Assembly: GCF_023702635.1 (NCBI RefSeq)
Contig: NZ_CP098455.1
Coordinates: 3,286,001 to 3,350,000, forward strand
DNA length: 64,000 nt
Direction: 5' to 3'
Origin: Spongiibacter taiwanensis
Lineage (GTDB): Bacteria; Pseudomonadota; Gammaproteobacteria; Pseudomonadales; Spongiibacteraceae
Numbering within the stretch: the stretch's first letter is position 1; each line of letters begins with the position of its first letter. The translations under genes and the position numbers were made by a program. The notes beneath the pieces are model-generated. The model worked only from the letters and a program-made list of their open reading frames with translations, was not told the origin of the DNA and made no database searches. Positions 39,414 to 48,739 of the stretch are shown one piece after another.

Positions 39414-42400
39414 ATGCAAGTTCAGTTAAAAGAGGCGCGCTATCGCGAGGTGCCGCTCTCCATCGCCCAGCGCAGCATGTGGGTAAGTGACAAGATCAGT
39501 GCCGACGACGTGGTCTTCAACCTGGCGGAATACGTCGAGTTTTTTGCCTCGGTTGACCCGCAGTTGTTTGTCGCTGTGATCAAACAGGTGGCCGAGGAAG
39601 CGGATCCCTGGCGAACCCAGATTGTTGAGACCGGCGGCGGCCCTGTGCAGCGAATTTCTGCCGAGGGTTACCGGGAGGTGCCGTACTTCGATTATTCGGA
39701 TCGCGCTTGTGCCGCAGAGGATGCGGTGGCCTGGATGCGTGCCGAGTTGCACCGGCCGGTTGACCCAAGTGTTGATCCACTGTGGTGTTGTGCGCTGTTC
39801 AAAATCGGGCCAGAGCGGTTTTTTTGGTATCACCGCAGCCATCACGCTATTTTGGATGGCTTCGGCGCCAGCTTGATTAGCCGCCGCGTTGCTCAGCTTT
39901 ACAATGCCATCAGTGAAGGGCGGGTTCCGCCCGCGTCGCCCTTTCTTTCCGCTGAAACTCAGCTTGACGCGGAACGGGATTACCAGGCGTCATCGCGACG
40001 GCAGCGGGACCAGGCATACTGGCTTGAGCGCATGACAGACCTGGCGGATTCGCCGTCACTGGCCGTGGGAGGTGGGTTGCCCAGCGGTGGCCTGCGCCGC
40101 AGCAGTCTGGTGCTGAGCAGAGAGTGTTATGGCGCGCTTAAGGCTAACGCAACCCACAGGGGTCACAGTTTGCCGCAATTAATGATTGCCCTGCTGGCCT
40201 CTTATATTTACCGCCTTACTGGTGTCGACGATCTGGTGATTGTGATGCCAGTGTCTGCCCGGCTCGGCGCCAGCCAGCGCGCGACACCCGGCATGTTTGC
40301 CAATGCCGTGGCACTGCGCCTGCAAATGTCGGCTGACATGAGCATGACAGCACTGCTGCAGCAAGTGGCCAAAGTGGTGCGCAGCGCCTTGCGGCATCAG
40401 CAGTATCGCTACGAAACGCTGCGTAGGGAGTTGGGGTTGCTGGGGCAAGGTAAACAAATTGCCTGGCTGGGAATCAACATTGAGCCCTTCGATTACCGGA
40501 TTGGCTTGGGTGGCCGAGGCTGTGCGATTCATAACCTGTCCAATGGCACTGTGGATGACCTGACATTCTTCGTGTATGACCGGGGCGATGAGGGCGGGCT
40601 GCGTGTTGATTTAGACGCCAACCCCGGGCTCTATTCCCAGTCGGCACTTGACGGTCACCGTGACCGGCTGGACCTGATGATCAATCACTTTTGGTCCGAG
40701 CCGGAGATTAGGGTAAGCGACCTGCATTTGATTCCGCCGGAGGAATACCGGCGTTTGTTAGTGGAATGGAACGGTCCGTCGGTACCGCCGACCTTGTCCC
40801 TGATAAAGGCCTTTGAAAACCACGCCCAATTCCAGGCCGCGGCGCCGGCCCTGCACTGGCGGGGTGGCTCCCTGAGTTATGGGGCACTGAATGGCCTGGC
40901 CAATCAGTTCGCTCACGCTCTGGCAGACGAGGATGTGGGTGAGGGCGATTTGGTTGCCGTCTTGTTACCGCGGGAGCCGATTTTACTCGTCGCCCTGTTG
41001 GGAATATTGAAGTCGGGTGCGGCCTATCTGCCCCTCGATCTGACCGCCCCCGCCCTGCGTCAGCAGCACATTCTGGAAGACGCAGAGCCGGCGGTGCTGA
41101 TCAGTCACAGCAGTATCGATCTGCCCCAGTGCCGGGCGCGGGTCGTGCTGACAGATTTGATGGACCTGGCCCTTTACGCCGATACCAACCCGCCCCATTG
41201 GGATGGCTTCGACGCGCCGGCGTATGTGATCTACACCTCTGGCTCGACTGGGCGCCCCAAGGGCGTGATTGTCAGCCACGACAATGTGGCCAATTTTCTG
41301 TTCGGCATTGGTCAGGTGGTGCCCTTGTCGAGCAAAGACCGGTTGTTGGCGATGACCACGGTTGCCTTCGATATCGCTGGCCTGGAATTGTTTCTGCCCC
41401 TGATGAAGGGGGGGCAGGTCGTGCTGTGTGACCGGGACAGCGCGCGGGACCCGGCGGCGGTGGCCGCCCTGGTGAAAGACCAGGGAGTCAGCGTGATTCA
41501 GGCAACCCCGTCCCATTGGCGGGTGCTGCTGCCCGAGATGGACGGGGAGATGGGTCATATCCGCGCGCTGGTCGGTGGCGAAGCCTTACCGGGTGAGCTG
41601 GCAACTCAACTGCACCGGAGCGCCGCGGCCGTGGTGAATTTGTATGGGCCGACAGAGACCACCATCTGGTCAACCGCTATGCCTATCGGCCCCGCTGACC
41701 TGGCCAATCCGCCTATAGGTCGGCCGCTGGCCAATACCCAAGTTTATGTGTTGGACTCGACGCTTCGCCTGGCGCCCACGGGGGCGGTTGGCGAGTTATA
41801 TATTGGCGGTTACGGAGTGGCGGTGGGTTATCTTCGCCGGGCTGAGTTGACCGCCCAGCGTTTTATTGCCAATCCATTTGGTCCCGGCAGGTTATATCGC
41901 ACCGGTGACCAGGCGCGCTGGCGCAGCGATGGTGTGCTGGAGTACCTGGGGCGCAATGATTTTCAGATCAAAGTGCGGGGCTACCGGGTTGAGGCCGAGG
42001 AGGTCGCCCGGCAACTTGAGATGTGCCCGGGTGTTCGTCAGGCGGTAGTGGTGCTGCGGGAAGACGGTCGGTTACATTCGCGGCTGGTGGCCTACTACCA
42101 GCGTGATGAGTCGAATGGGGCGCAACCTTCAGCGGAAGCTCTGCGCCGTACGCTGGCGGCCAGATTGCCGGATTATATGGTGCCAGCACATTTCGAGCCC
42201 CTTGCCTCGCTGCCATTGAATGTAAACGGCAAACTGGACCGCAATGCACTGCCGGAACCCCGCTGGCAAACGGCCGATCCCGAGCAGCCCCCGCGCACCC
42301 CCCTGGAGCAGACCATCGCAGAAATTTGGCAGGAGACTTTTGCCCGGCCCATTCTCTCGGTGAACACCAGTTTTTTTGATCTGGGCGGCGATTCGCTGAT

Positions 42401-43385
42401 GGCGGCGAAAGTCGTTGGCCAGCTACGTACGACCCTACGCCGGGAGATTCCGCTGGTGGTGATGTTCGAAGCCGACACCATCGCCAAGCTGGCGCAGCGC
42501 CTGTTGACCGTCGACGGGCTGGACCCATTGGCCAGTCTGATTACCTTGCGGGAAGTCCCGGGCGCACCAGCGCTGTTCTGCGCTCACCCGGTGGTTGGGT
42601 TGGGCTGGGCCTTCGGTGCGCTGTTACCGCACTTGCCCGATGAGCTATCCGTTTACGCCCTGCAATCACCAGGGCTGTCACCCAGCCTTACCGATGTCTC
42701 GCCACCCATTACCGACCTGCCGGGGCTGGCAGGCTTTTACCTAGACAGCTTGCGCGCTAAGCAGAGCGAGGGACCCTATCGCTTGCTCGGTTGGTCGATG
42801 GGCGGCGCGATTGTTTACGAGATGGCGCGCCAGCTGCGCCTGGCAGGTGACCAGGTGGAACTGGTGGCGATGCTGGACGCTTACCCTTTTACTCAGCGGG
42901 ATCGGGCCGAAGACTGGTCGTCAGCGCACCTGGTCTCGAGTGCGCTGGCCTTTCTAAACATTGCGCCAGCGTCGGGGGAACTGTGGCCACAGACCCTCGA
43001 TCAACTCGCCGACTGGCTGAGTGAGATATACGATATTCACGACACCCCGGTGGTTGCCGAGCTGCTGCGCAGCGACCCGGGGTTTCTGCAGCGCTTGCGT
43101 AGCGTCGTCGAGAAAAACCTGGGGTTGTTACGGGCCTATTCGCCGGGGGAGCTCGACAGCGATCTCCTGTTCTTTGAGGCGCTGGAAGGCGCCGAGGATA
43201 CTAGCGGTGTGGTGGATCATCACCCAGAGGTGTGGGCGCGTCAGCTGAAGGGGAAGTTAGAGCGTGTCGGCATCGCCTGTCATCATCAGGCTATGCTAGA
43301 CCCGGAGCCGGCCCGGCAAATCGGACGCGAACTGGGTCAGCGGCTGTCGACCGCTGGCAAGTCAGCAGCAAACTACGGTGAATAG
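39414..43385 (+). CDS. Single-module nonribosomal peptide synthetase (C-A-PCP-TE), predicted glycine-activating
   Basis: About 1323 residues. The condensation domain (about 10-440) starts at VPLSIAQRSMW and has an intact HHAILDG (His143/144). The adenylation domain (about 465-960) has YTSGSTGRPKG, YGPTETT and GYRVEAEEV. The carrier domain has LGGDSLMAA (phosphopantetheine Ser near 993), and the thioesterase has GWSMGG (Ser near 1128). Reading the pocket positions against GrsA gives DILQVGLIWK, one residue from the glycine code DILQLGLIWK as I remember it. The domain order is that of EntF, whose code is for serine. A TTG at 39297 or ATG at 39306 would add 36-39 residues of no clear meaning; I start where the condensation domain begins. 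A glycosyltransferase follows 15 nt later. Confidence 0.9.
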   Translation: MQVQLKEARYREVPLSIAQRSMWVSDKISADDVVFNLAEYVEFFASVDPQLFVAVIKQVAEEADPWRTQIVETGGGPVQRISAEGYREVPYFDYSDRACAAEDAVAWMRAELHRPVDPSVDPLWCCALFKIGPERFFWYHRSHHAILDGFGASLISRRVAQLYNAISEGRVPPASPFLSAETQLDAERDYQASSRRQRDQAYWLERMTDLADSPSLAVGGGLPSGGLRRSSLVLSRECYGALKANATHRGHSLPQLMIALLASYIYRLTGVDDLVIVMPVSARLGASQRATPGMFANAVALRLQMSADMSMTALLQQVAKVVRSALRHQQYRYETLRRELGLLGQGKQIAWLGINIEPFDYRIGLGGRGCAIHNLSNGTVDDLTFFVYDRGDEGGLRVDLDANPGLYSQSALDGHRDRLDLMINHFWSEPEIRVSDLHLIPPEEYRRLLVEWNGPSVPPTLSLIKAFENHAQFQAAAPALHWRGGSLSYGALNGLANQFAHALADEDVGEGDLVAVLLPREPILLVALLGILKSGAAYLPLDLTAPALRQQHILEDAEPAVLISHSSIDLPQCRARVVLTDLMDLALYADTNPPHWDGFDAPAYVIYTSGSTGRPKGVIVSHDNVANFLFGIGQVVPLSSKDRLLAMTTVAFDIAGLELFLPLMKGGQVVLCDRDSARDPAAVAALVKDQGVSVIQATPSHWRVLLPEMDGEMGHIRALVGGEALPGELATQLHRSAAAVVNLYGPTETTIWSTAMPIGPADLANPPIGRPLANTQVYVLDSTLRLAPTGAVGELYIGGYGVAVGYLRRAELTAQRFIANPFGPGRLYRTGDQARWRSDGVLEYLGRNDFQIKVRGYRVEAEEVARQLEMCPGVRQAVVVLREDGRLHSRLVAYYQRDESNGAQPSAEALRRTLAARLPDYMVPAHFEPLASLPLNVNGKLDRNALPEPRWQTADPEQPPRTPLEQTIAEIWQETFARPILSVNTSFFDLGGDSLMAAKVVGQLRTTLRREIPLVVMFEADTIAKLAQRLLTVDGLDPLASLITLREVPGAPALFCAHPVVGLGWAFGALLPHLPDELSVYALQSPGLSPSLTDVSPPITDLPGLAGFYLDSLRAKQSEGPYRLLGWSMGGAIVYEMARQLRLAGDQVELVAMLDAYPFTQRDRAEDWSSAHLVSSALAFLNIAPASGELWPQTLDQLADWLSEIYDIHDTPVVAELLRSDPGFLQRLRSVVEKNLGLLRAYSPGELDSDLLFFEALEGAEDTSGVVDHHPEVWARQLKGKLERVGIACHHQAMLDPEPARQIGRELGQRLSTAGKSAANYGE

Positions 43386-43400
43386 TCGGCAGTCATATCC

Positions 43401-44660
43401 ATGCGTATAACGCTTTTCTCTATTGGTACCCAGGGTGATGTCAGGCCCTTTGTTGCGCTGGGGTTGGGGTTGGCGGCCCAGGGCCATCAGGTGCGTATTG
43501 CCAGCGGGGCGGCCTGCCGGGAATTGGTTGTGCGCTGCGGTCTGGAATTTGCGCCGTTGACGGCAGATTTTCTCGAAGCCATGGCCAAGGACCCCGGCGT
43601 CTTGCAGCGGGGCAAGCATCCGCTCACCTTCCTGCGCACCGCCCGGCAGCTGCTGGCCGAGATGTCGGTAAGCTGGCCTGAGCAGGGCTTGGCAGCGGCC
43701 GAGGGGCAGGAGCTGCTGATTGGCAATGGCATGGTGTCGATGCTGGCTGGGTCGCTGGCTGAAAAGCTGGGAATTGGTTTTCTGGAAACCCAATTACAGC
43801 CGGTGACACCCTGCCCGGATATTCCACCCATGGTGGTGACCCCAAAGGGGGAGCGTCCCTGGGGGCCGATGAATCTGGCCCTTGCACATTTCTACCGTCT
43901 GATTGTCTGGCAGATGCTGCGGGCAGCCATTGATCCTCTGCGTCGGGCTTTGGCCTTGCCGGCGATTTCCTGGCGGGGACCCTACCGCGGGCGGGACCCG
44001 GATCATTACCCACTCTTGTATGGCTTCAGTCCCACCTTGCTGCCACCGTCCCCCCACTGGCCCGCCGGCGTTCACGTTGCCGGTAACTGGTTTCTTGATG
44101 ACGCAGATTGGCAGCCGCCGCCCGCGCTGCAGGCCTTCCTGGCGGCTGGGGAAAAGCCGGTTTACATCGGTTTTGGCAGCATGGTCAGCGGTACTTCGGC
44201 GGCCTTGACCGACTCCTTGCTGGCGGCGCTACGCCGTAGCGGGCATCGGGCAATTTTGGCCACAGGATGGGGCGGCTTGGCAGAATCGGATGGTCTGGGC
44301 GAGCAAATTTTTCAGCTCAAAGAAGCCCCTCATCACTGGCTGTTTCCCAGGGTGAGCGCGGCGATTCATCACGGTGGCGTGGGCACCACCGCGGCCACCC
44401 TGCGGGCAGGTATTCCTTCGGTGGTGATTCCCTTCTTCGGCGACCAGCCATTTTGGGCCTGGCGTCTGCAACGGCTGGGTGTGGCGCCTCCCGCGCTGCC
44501 AGCAACTCAACTTGATGTTGACGCGATTGCACGGGCCTTGGAGACAGCGCTCCTGCCTGCGACCCGGCAGCGGGCGGCGGCCCTTGGCGAAGTGGTGGCT
44601 GGGGAGCAGGGCATCGCCTCGGCGATTACGCAGATGCAGCGCTGGGGGTTACTGGCCTGA
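43401..44660 (+). CDS. GT1-family glycosyltransferase (MGT/UGT type)
   Basis: 419 residues with the two-domain GT-B layout: the N-terminus MRITLFSIGTQGDVRPFVALG binds the acceptor, and the C-terminal half has FGSMVSGTS and the nucleotide-sugar signature HHGGVGTTAATLRAGIPSV with FFGDQPFWA. It resembles enzymes that glycosylate sterols, macrolides or rhamnolipid precursors. It lies 15 nt after the NRPS and is surely in the same transcript, so it probably decorates the peptide or lipopeptide. Donor and acceptor cannot be read from the sequence. Confidence 0.88.
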   Translation: MRITLFSIGTQGDVRPFVALGLGLAAQGHQVRIASGAACRELVVRCGLEFAPLTADFLEAMAKDPGVLQRGKHPLTFLRTARQLLAEMSVSWPEQGLAAAEGQELLIGNGMVSMLAGSLAEKLGIGFLETQLQPVTPCPDIPPMVVTPKGERPWGPMNLALAHFYRLIVWQMLRAAIDPLRRALALPAISWRGPYRGRDPDHYPLLYGFSPTLLPPSPHWPAGVHVAGNWFLDDADWQPPPALQAFLAAGEKPVYIGFGSMVSGTSAALTDSLLAALRRSGHRAILATGWGGLAESDGLGEQIFQLKEAPHHWLFPRVSAAIHHGGVGTTAATLRAGIPSVVIPFFGDQPFWAWRLQRLGVAPPALPATQLDVDAIARALETALLPATRQRAAALGEVVAGEQGIASAITQMQRWGLLA

Positions 44661-44671
44661 GCGCCTCAGGC
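44655..44671. terminator. Palindrome across two convergent stop codons
   Basis: GCCTGAG-CGC-CTCAGGC spans the stop of the glycosyltransferase and the stop of lysR, whose ends are 5 nt apart. It could act in both directions, but no T run is present. Confidence 0.35.
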
Positions 44672-45559
44672 GGCGCCCATCATGACCTCGCAAATGACCT
44701 GGCGAAACCAGCGATTTGCGGGATCGCTATCCACGCTTTTGTGCCAGAACAATAACAATTCCAGTCGAGGTGTTTCAAAGGGCAGTGGTGCCTGGGCGAG
44801 GGGCCAGGTGTCGGCCAGGCTTTTGGGCGCGGCGGCAATCAAGTCGCTGCGCTGAAGTAGCTCTGGCAGGGCCGTGTAGTGTTGTAGGCGGAGTGCAACG
44901 CGGCGGCGCTGACCGATAGAACGCAAGGCCAGATCAATATGGCCGCCGCCCCGGGTTCGGCTGGAAATATGGATTTGCGGGCAAGCCAAAAAGCCATCCA
45001 GGTCGAGCCGATCGAGGAGGGGGTGAGCGCGACGCATCACGCAGACATAGTGATCATCGCGCAGCGGCGTGCTCATCAGGTCGCGCTGGTTGAGCAGGGG
45101 AGTATCAACGGCGGCATGCAGGTCACCGCTGGCCAGGGCCAAGGGCACTTCCTTGCGACTGCCGCTGAAAACCTCCAGGTTCGATTCAGGCGAGGTGCCC
45201 TGCAGCGCTTCGGCCAGCGAAGGCAGCAACGTCACTTCGGCGACCTCGGTGGCGTGCAGGCGAAATGTCTGGTGGGCGCTGGCGGGGTCAAAGTCCAGCC
45301 GCGCACTGATACAGTCGTCGAGGGTGCCCAGCGCGGCGCGAACGGGTTCAATGAGTGACCGCGCCAGTGGCGTGGGGCTCATGCCGGCGGGGGTGCGAAC
45401 AAATAAGGGGTCGTCAAACCGCTCACGTAATCTTGCCAGGGCGCTGCTAATAGCGGGCTGGGTAACGTGGAGCACTTCTGCCGCTTTGGTCAGGCTTTGC
45501 TGGCTGTAGATGGTGTCGAATACCACAAACAGATTGAGATCGAATCGCGAAATGGGCAA
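44666..45559 (-). CDS. LysR family transcriptional regulator
   Basis: 297 residues: an N-terminal winged helix-turn-helix (FDLNLFVVFDTIY, SLTKAAEVLHVTQPAISSALARL) and a substrate-binding domain from about residue 90. It resembles the NahR/NodD-like branch with DLNLFVVFD at the start. It faces the histidine phosphatase gene across a strongly AT-rich 159-nt gap and probably regulates that gene and the acyl-CoA dehydrogenase group behind it, which is the usual LysR arrangement. The inducer is unknown. Confidence 0.93.
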   Translation of the reverse strand: MPISRFDLNLFVVFDTIYSQQSLTKAAEVLHVTQPAISSALARLRERFDDPLFVRTPAGMSPTPLARSLIEPVRAALGTLDDCISARLDFDPASAHQTFRLHATEVAEVTLLPSLAEALQGTSPESNLEVFSGSRKEVPLALASGDLHAAVDTPLLNQRDLMSTPLRDDHYVCVMRRAHPLLDRLDLDGFLACPQIHISSRTRGGGHIDLALRSIGQRRRVALRLQHYTALPELLQRSDLIAAAPKSLADTWPLAQAPLPFETPRLELLLFWHKSVDSDPANRWFRQVICEVMMGAA

Positions 45560-45718
45560 GGCGCTGGCGTTCCTAGTGTTTCAAAATAAATAAATTTTAT
45601 GGTTAAAAATAAAAAAAATAAATTTAAATAATAAATGTGAGCGGCGTACAGTGACAGCTCATTGTTGAAAGCGCATTGCCGCGACTACTGTCGGCCAATA
45701 CGCAAGCGGGCGGAAAAC

Positions 45719-46375
45719 ATGGCAGAAATCCTTATCGTTCGACACGGTCAAGCCGCATTCGGTACCGACGATTACGACCGTTTAACCGAGCAGGGTTGGC
45801 GCCAGGCCCAATTGCTGGGCCGTTATTTTCGCAGCGTTGGCGTGACACTTGGTTCAGTGTTTATGGGGAGCTTGCGCCGTCACCGAGAGACCCTTGCCGG
45901 CATCGCCGATGCCTTTGACACCCTGCCGGATGTCGCGGTCTTGCCGGGGCTGAATGAATACGACTTCCACGGCCTGGTAGCCGAGTATGGGCGACTTCAG
46001 CAGCAAACCATCGACCACACCAATACCAAGGCGTTTTACAGTTCGCTGCGCGCTGCCCTGCTGGCCTGGGAGCGGCGCGAGTTGCAGGGCAGCGAGACCT
46101 TTGCTGAATTTCATCAGCGGGTGCTGGCAACCCGCGATACCCTGGCCGCGGCAACGGGGCCGGTGCTGGTCGTGACCTCGGGGGGTGCCGCCAGTGCCCT
46201 TGCTGCCGAGGTCTTGGGCGCCGATGTGGCCACCCTGGTGAATCTCAATCTTCAGTCCCGCAACACCGGAGTGAGCCGCTATTTCTGCAAAAACGGGCGG
46301 TGGTCTATGAATCAGTTCAACAGCGTGCCCCACTTGGACAACGCTGAACTTCAGCACTTGATCAGCTATACCTGA
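45719..46375 (+). CDS. Histidine phosphatase superfamily protein
   Basis: 218 residues with the phosphohistidine motif ILIVRHGQAAFG at the N-terminus, the second arginine region MGSLRRHRETL, and VVTSGGAASAL near the end, where the usual His of this superfamily (as in VSHG) is replaced by Ser. It resembles phosphoglycerate-mutase-like phosphatases. The ATG at 45719 was chosen because the motif follows at once. It is 59 nt upstream of the acyl-CoA dehydrogenase gene and may remove a phosphate group in the same pathway, where the APH-family kinase adds one; this is inference. Confidence 0.85.
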   Translation: MAEILIVRHGQAAFGTDDYDRLTEQGWRQAQLLGRYFRSVGVTLGSVFMGSLRRHRETLAGIADAFDTLPDVAVLPGLNEYDFHGLVAEYGRLQQQTIDHTNTKAFYSSLRAALLAWERRELQGSETFAEFHQRVLATRDTLAAATGPVLVVTSGGAASALAAEVLGADVATLVNLNLQSRNTGVSRYFCKNGRWSMNQFNSVPHLDNAELQHLISYT

Positions 46376-46434
46376 GGGACGGCTTGTTACGTCAAGGCAG
46401 TCAAAAAAATGATAATTCGTATCGGAGAAACACC

Positions 46435-47661
46435 ATGGATTTGAGCCCTTCGCCCAAGGCAGAGCAACTGTTGGTCCAGCTCAAGCAGTTTATGGCCGAG
46501 CATATTTACCCCAACGAAAAGGCCTATGCCGAGCAGGTACACAACGCCAGCAATCGCTGGCAGGCGATGCCGCTGATGGATGAGCTGAAAGCCAAGGCCA
46601 AGGCCGCTGGCTTGTGGAACCTGTTTATTCCCGAGGAACACGCCGAACTCAGCCCCCACGGTGGGCTGAGTTTTCTCGATTACGCGCCGCTGTGCGAGGA
46701 GATGGGGCGAGTGCTGTGGTCGCCGGAGGTGTTTAACTGCAATGCCCCCGACACCGGCAACATGGAAGTCTTCATGAACTACGCCACCGATGCCCAGCGG
46801 GAGCAGTGGTTGACGCCTTTGCTGAACGGCGACATCCGGTCGTCCTACGCTATGACCGAGCCCCAGGTAGCCTCAAGTGATGCCACCAATATTGAGCTGC
46901 GCATTGAGAAAGATGGCGGTGAGTGGGTTCTTAACGGTCGTAAATGGTTCATCACTGGCGCCATGAATGAGCGTACCCAGATATTTATCGTGATGGGCAA
47001 ATCGGACCCCGAAAACCCGAGTCGGCACAAGCAGCAAACCCAGGTGCTGGTGCCCAAAAACACGCCTGGGCTTAATATTATTCGGCCGTTGACCACCTTG
47101 GGCTACGACGACGCACCTATCGGTCATGCCGAGCTGGTATTCGATAATGTGCGGGTGCCGCTGGAAAATGTATTGCTCGGTGAAGGGCGTGGTTTTGAAA
47201 TCGCCCAGGGCCGCTTGGCGCCCGGCCGAATGCACCATTGCATGCGCTTGATTGGCACCGCCCAACGGGCCCTGGAGCTGGCCTGCAAGCGTGCGGTCTC
47301 GCGTACCACCTTTGGCCGTCCACTCAGTAAACACCAGTCGGTGCGGGAGGAAATTTCCCGGTCCTTTTCCGAAATTGAAATGGCGCGCTTGCTGGTATTA
47401 AAAACCTGCAAATTGATTGATGAGCAGGGGCCCATGCAGACCACCGACATGATTGCCGCGACCAAAACCACCGTGCCGCTGCTGGTGCAAACCGTGATCG
47501 ACCGCTGCATGCAGATGCACGGCGCAGGGGGGCTGACTGAGGACTATATGATGGCCGAGGGCTTTAATTATGCCCGCTGGTGCCGTCAGGCCGATGGCCC
47601 GGATCAAGTGCACCAGATGGCCCTGGGTAAACAGATTATCGACCGGTTTGCAGCGGAGTGA
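46435..47661 (+). CDS. Acyl-CoA dehydrogenase, ACAD10/11-like
   Basis: 408 residues with the standard three parts: N-terminal helical domain, middle beta domain (YAMTEPQVASSDATN and GRKWFITGA for FAD and substrate contacts), and C-terminal helices (RTTFGRPLSKHQSV, MQMHGAGGLTEDY, RQADGPDQVHQMALG). The last segment fits the ACAD10/11 branch. The ATG at 46435 has GGAG 8 nt upstream. It is immediately followed by an APH-type kinase, the same pair that is fused in human ACAD10/11 and encoded as LvaC and LvaA in Pseudomonas levulinate degradation, which points to 4-hydroxyacyl-CoA catabolism. Confidence 0.9.
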   Translation: MDLSPSPKAEQLLVQLKQFMAEHIYPNEKAYAEQVHNASNRWQAMPLMDELKAKAKAAGLWNLFIPEEHAELSPHGGLSFLDYAPLCEEMGRVLWSPEVFNCNAPDTGNMEVFMNYATDAQREQWLTPLLNGDIRSSYAMTEPQVASSDATNIELRIEKDGGEWVLNGRKWFITGAMNERTQIFIVMGKSDPENPSRHKQQTQVLVPKNTPGLNIIRPLTTLGYDDAPIGHAELVFDNVRVPLENVLLGEGRGFEIAQGRLAPGRMHHCMRLIGTAQRALELACKRAVSRTTFGRPLSKHQSVREEISRSFSEIEMARLLVLKTCKLIDEQGPMQTTDMIAATKTTVPLLVQTVIDRCMQMHGAGGLTEDYMMAEGFNYARWCRQADGPDQVHQMALGKQIIDRFAAE

Positions 47662-48690
47662 ATGATGTCGAACTTTGATTTGGATCTTGCCACGTTGGGT
47701 CGGTACCTCAACGCCAATATCGAGGGCTTCAGGGCCTTGCACGCCGCGGAGAAATTTGCCGGCGGCCAGTCCAACCCCACTTATCTGCTGGAGGCCGAGA
47801 GCGGCCGCTATGTGCTGCGGCGCAAGCCGCCGGGCAATCTGCTCAAGTCTGCCCACGCCGTCGACCGGGAATACCGGGTGATGAAAGCCCTGGCGCCGAC
47901 GCCGGTGCCCGTGCCGACAATGCGCCTGTTATGCGAAGACGAGAGTGTTATTGGCTCGATGTTCTATGTGATGGATTTTCTCGACGGGCGCATTTTTTGG
48001 GATGCCTCCCTGCCCGAGCAGAGCCGCGCTGAACGGGCTGAAATCTACGATGCGATGAACCGGGTGTTAGCCGACCTGCACAATGTGGATGTCTACGCGG
48101 CGGGACTGGAAAACTACGGTAAACCCGGCAATTATTTTGAGCGCCAACTCAGCCGCTGGACCAAACAATACCGGGCCAGTGAAACCGAAACCGTGGACGC
48201 CATGGAGGCGCTGATTATTTGGCTCGAGGCCAACCTGCCACCGGACGATGGCCAGGTGTGCCTGGCCCATGGCGATTTCCGTCTGGACAACATGATGTTC
48301 GCCAAAGACAGCACTCAGGTGATTGGGTTGCTGGATTGGGAGTTATCGACGCTGGGTCACCCCTATGCCGATCTGGCCTACCAATGTATGCAGTGGCGCA
48401 TACCGGGTGATGCGGCCATTCCGGGGCTGGGCAGTGTTGACCGCAGTGCTCTGGGGATACCCACTGAAGAAGAATATGTTGAGCAGTATTGTCAGCGTCG
48501 GGGCATCGGTCAGATTGAGAATTGGACATTCTATGTCGCGTTTTCCTTTTTCCGTCTCAGCGCCATCCTGCAAGGGGTCTACAAACGTGCCCTCGACGGC
48601 AATGCATCCAGCCAAAAAGCAATGGATTACGGCGCCCTGGCCAAACCGCTGGCGCAAATGGGGATCGATTTGGCTGAGCGAGGCGCCTAG
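47662..48690 (+). CDS. APH-family phosphotransferase (ACAD10 N-domain / LvaA-like)
   Basis: 342 residues of the aminoglycoside-phosphotransferase fold. The N lobe has KFAGGQSNPTYLL and YVLRRKPPG; the C lobe has the catalytic Brenner motif LAHGDFRLDNMMF and the metal-binding LLDWELSTLGHPYADLA. Members paired with acyl-CoA dehydrogenases phosphorylate the hydroxyl of 4-hydroxyacyl-CoAs, so antibiotic resistance is not implied. It starts directly at the dehydrogenase stop; a second ATG follows the first. Confidence 0.9.
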   Translation: MMSNFDLDLATLGRYLNANIEGFRALHAAEKFAGGQSNPTYLLEAESGRYVLRRKPPGNLLKSAHAVDREYRVMKALAPTPVPVPTMRLLCEDESVIGSMFYVMDFLDGRIFWDASLPEQSRAERAEIYDAMNRVLADLHNVDVYAAGLENYGKPGNYFERQLSRWTKQYRASETETVDAMEALIIWLEANLPPDDGQVCLAHGDFRLDNMMFAKDSTQVIGLLDWELSTLGHPYADLAYQCMQWRIPGDAAIPGLGSVDRSALGIPTEEEYVEQYCQRRGIGQIENWTFYVAFSFFRLSAILQGVYKRALDGNASSQKAMDYGALAKPLAQMGIDLAERGA

Positions 48691-48739
48691 GGCGCCGCAG
48701 TAACTGACAGCCGCAATGTTTAATAAAGATGGATAGCGT

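Noticed and set aside
47662-48690. Aminoglycoside resistance gene
   Set aside because: The fold is APH, but sequence type and partner acyl-CoA dehydrogenase point to the metabolic ACAD10/LvaA group.
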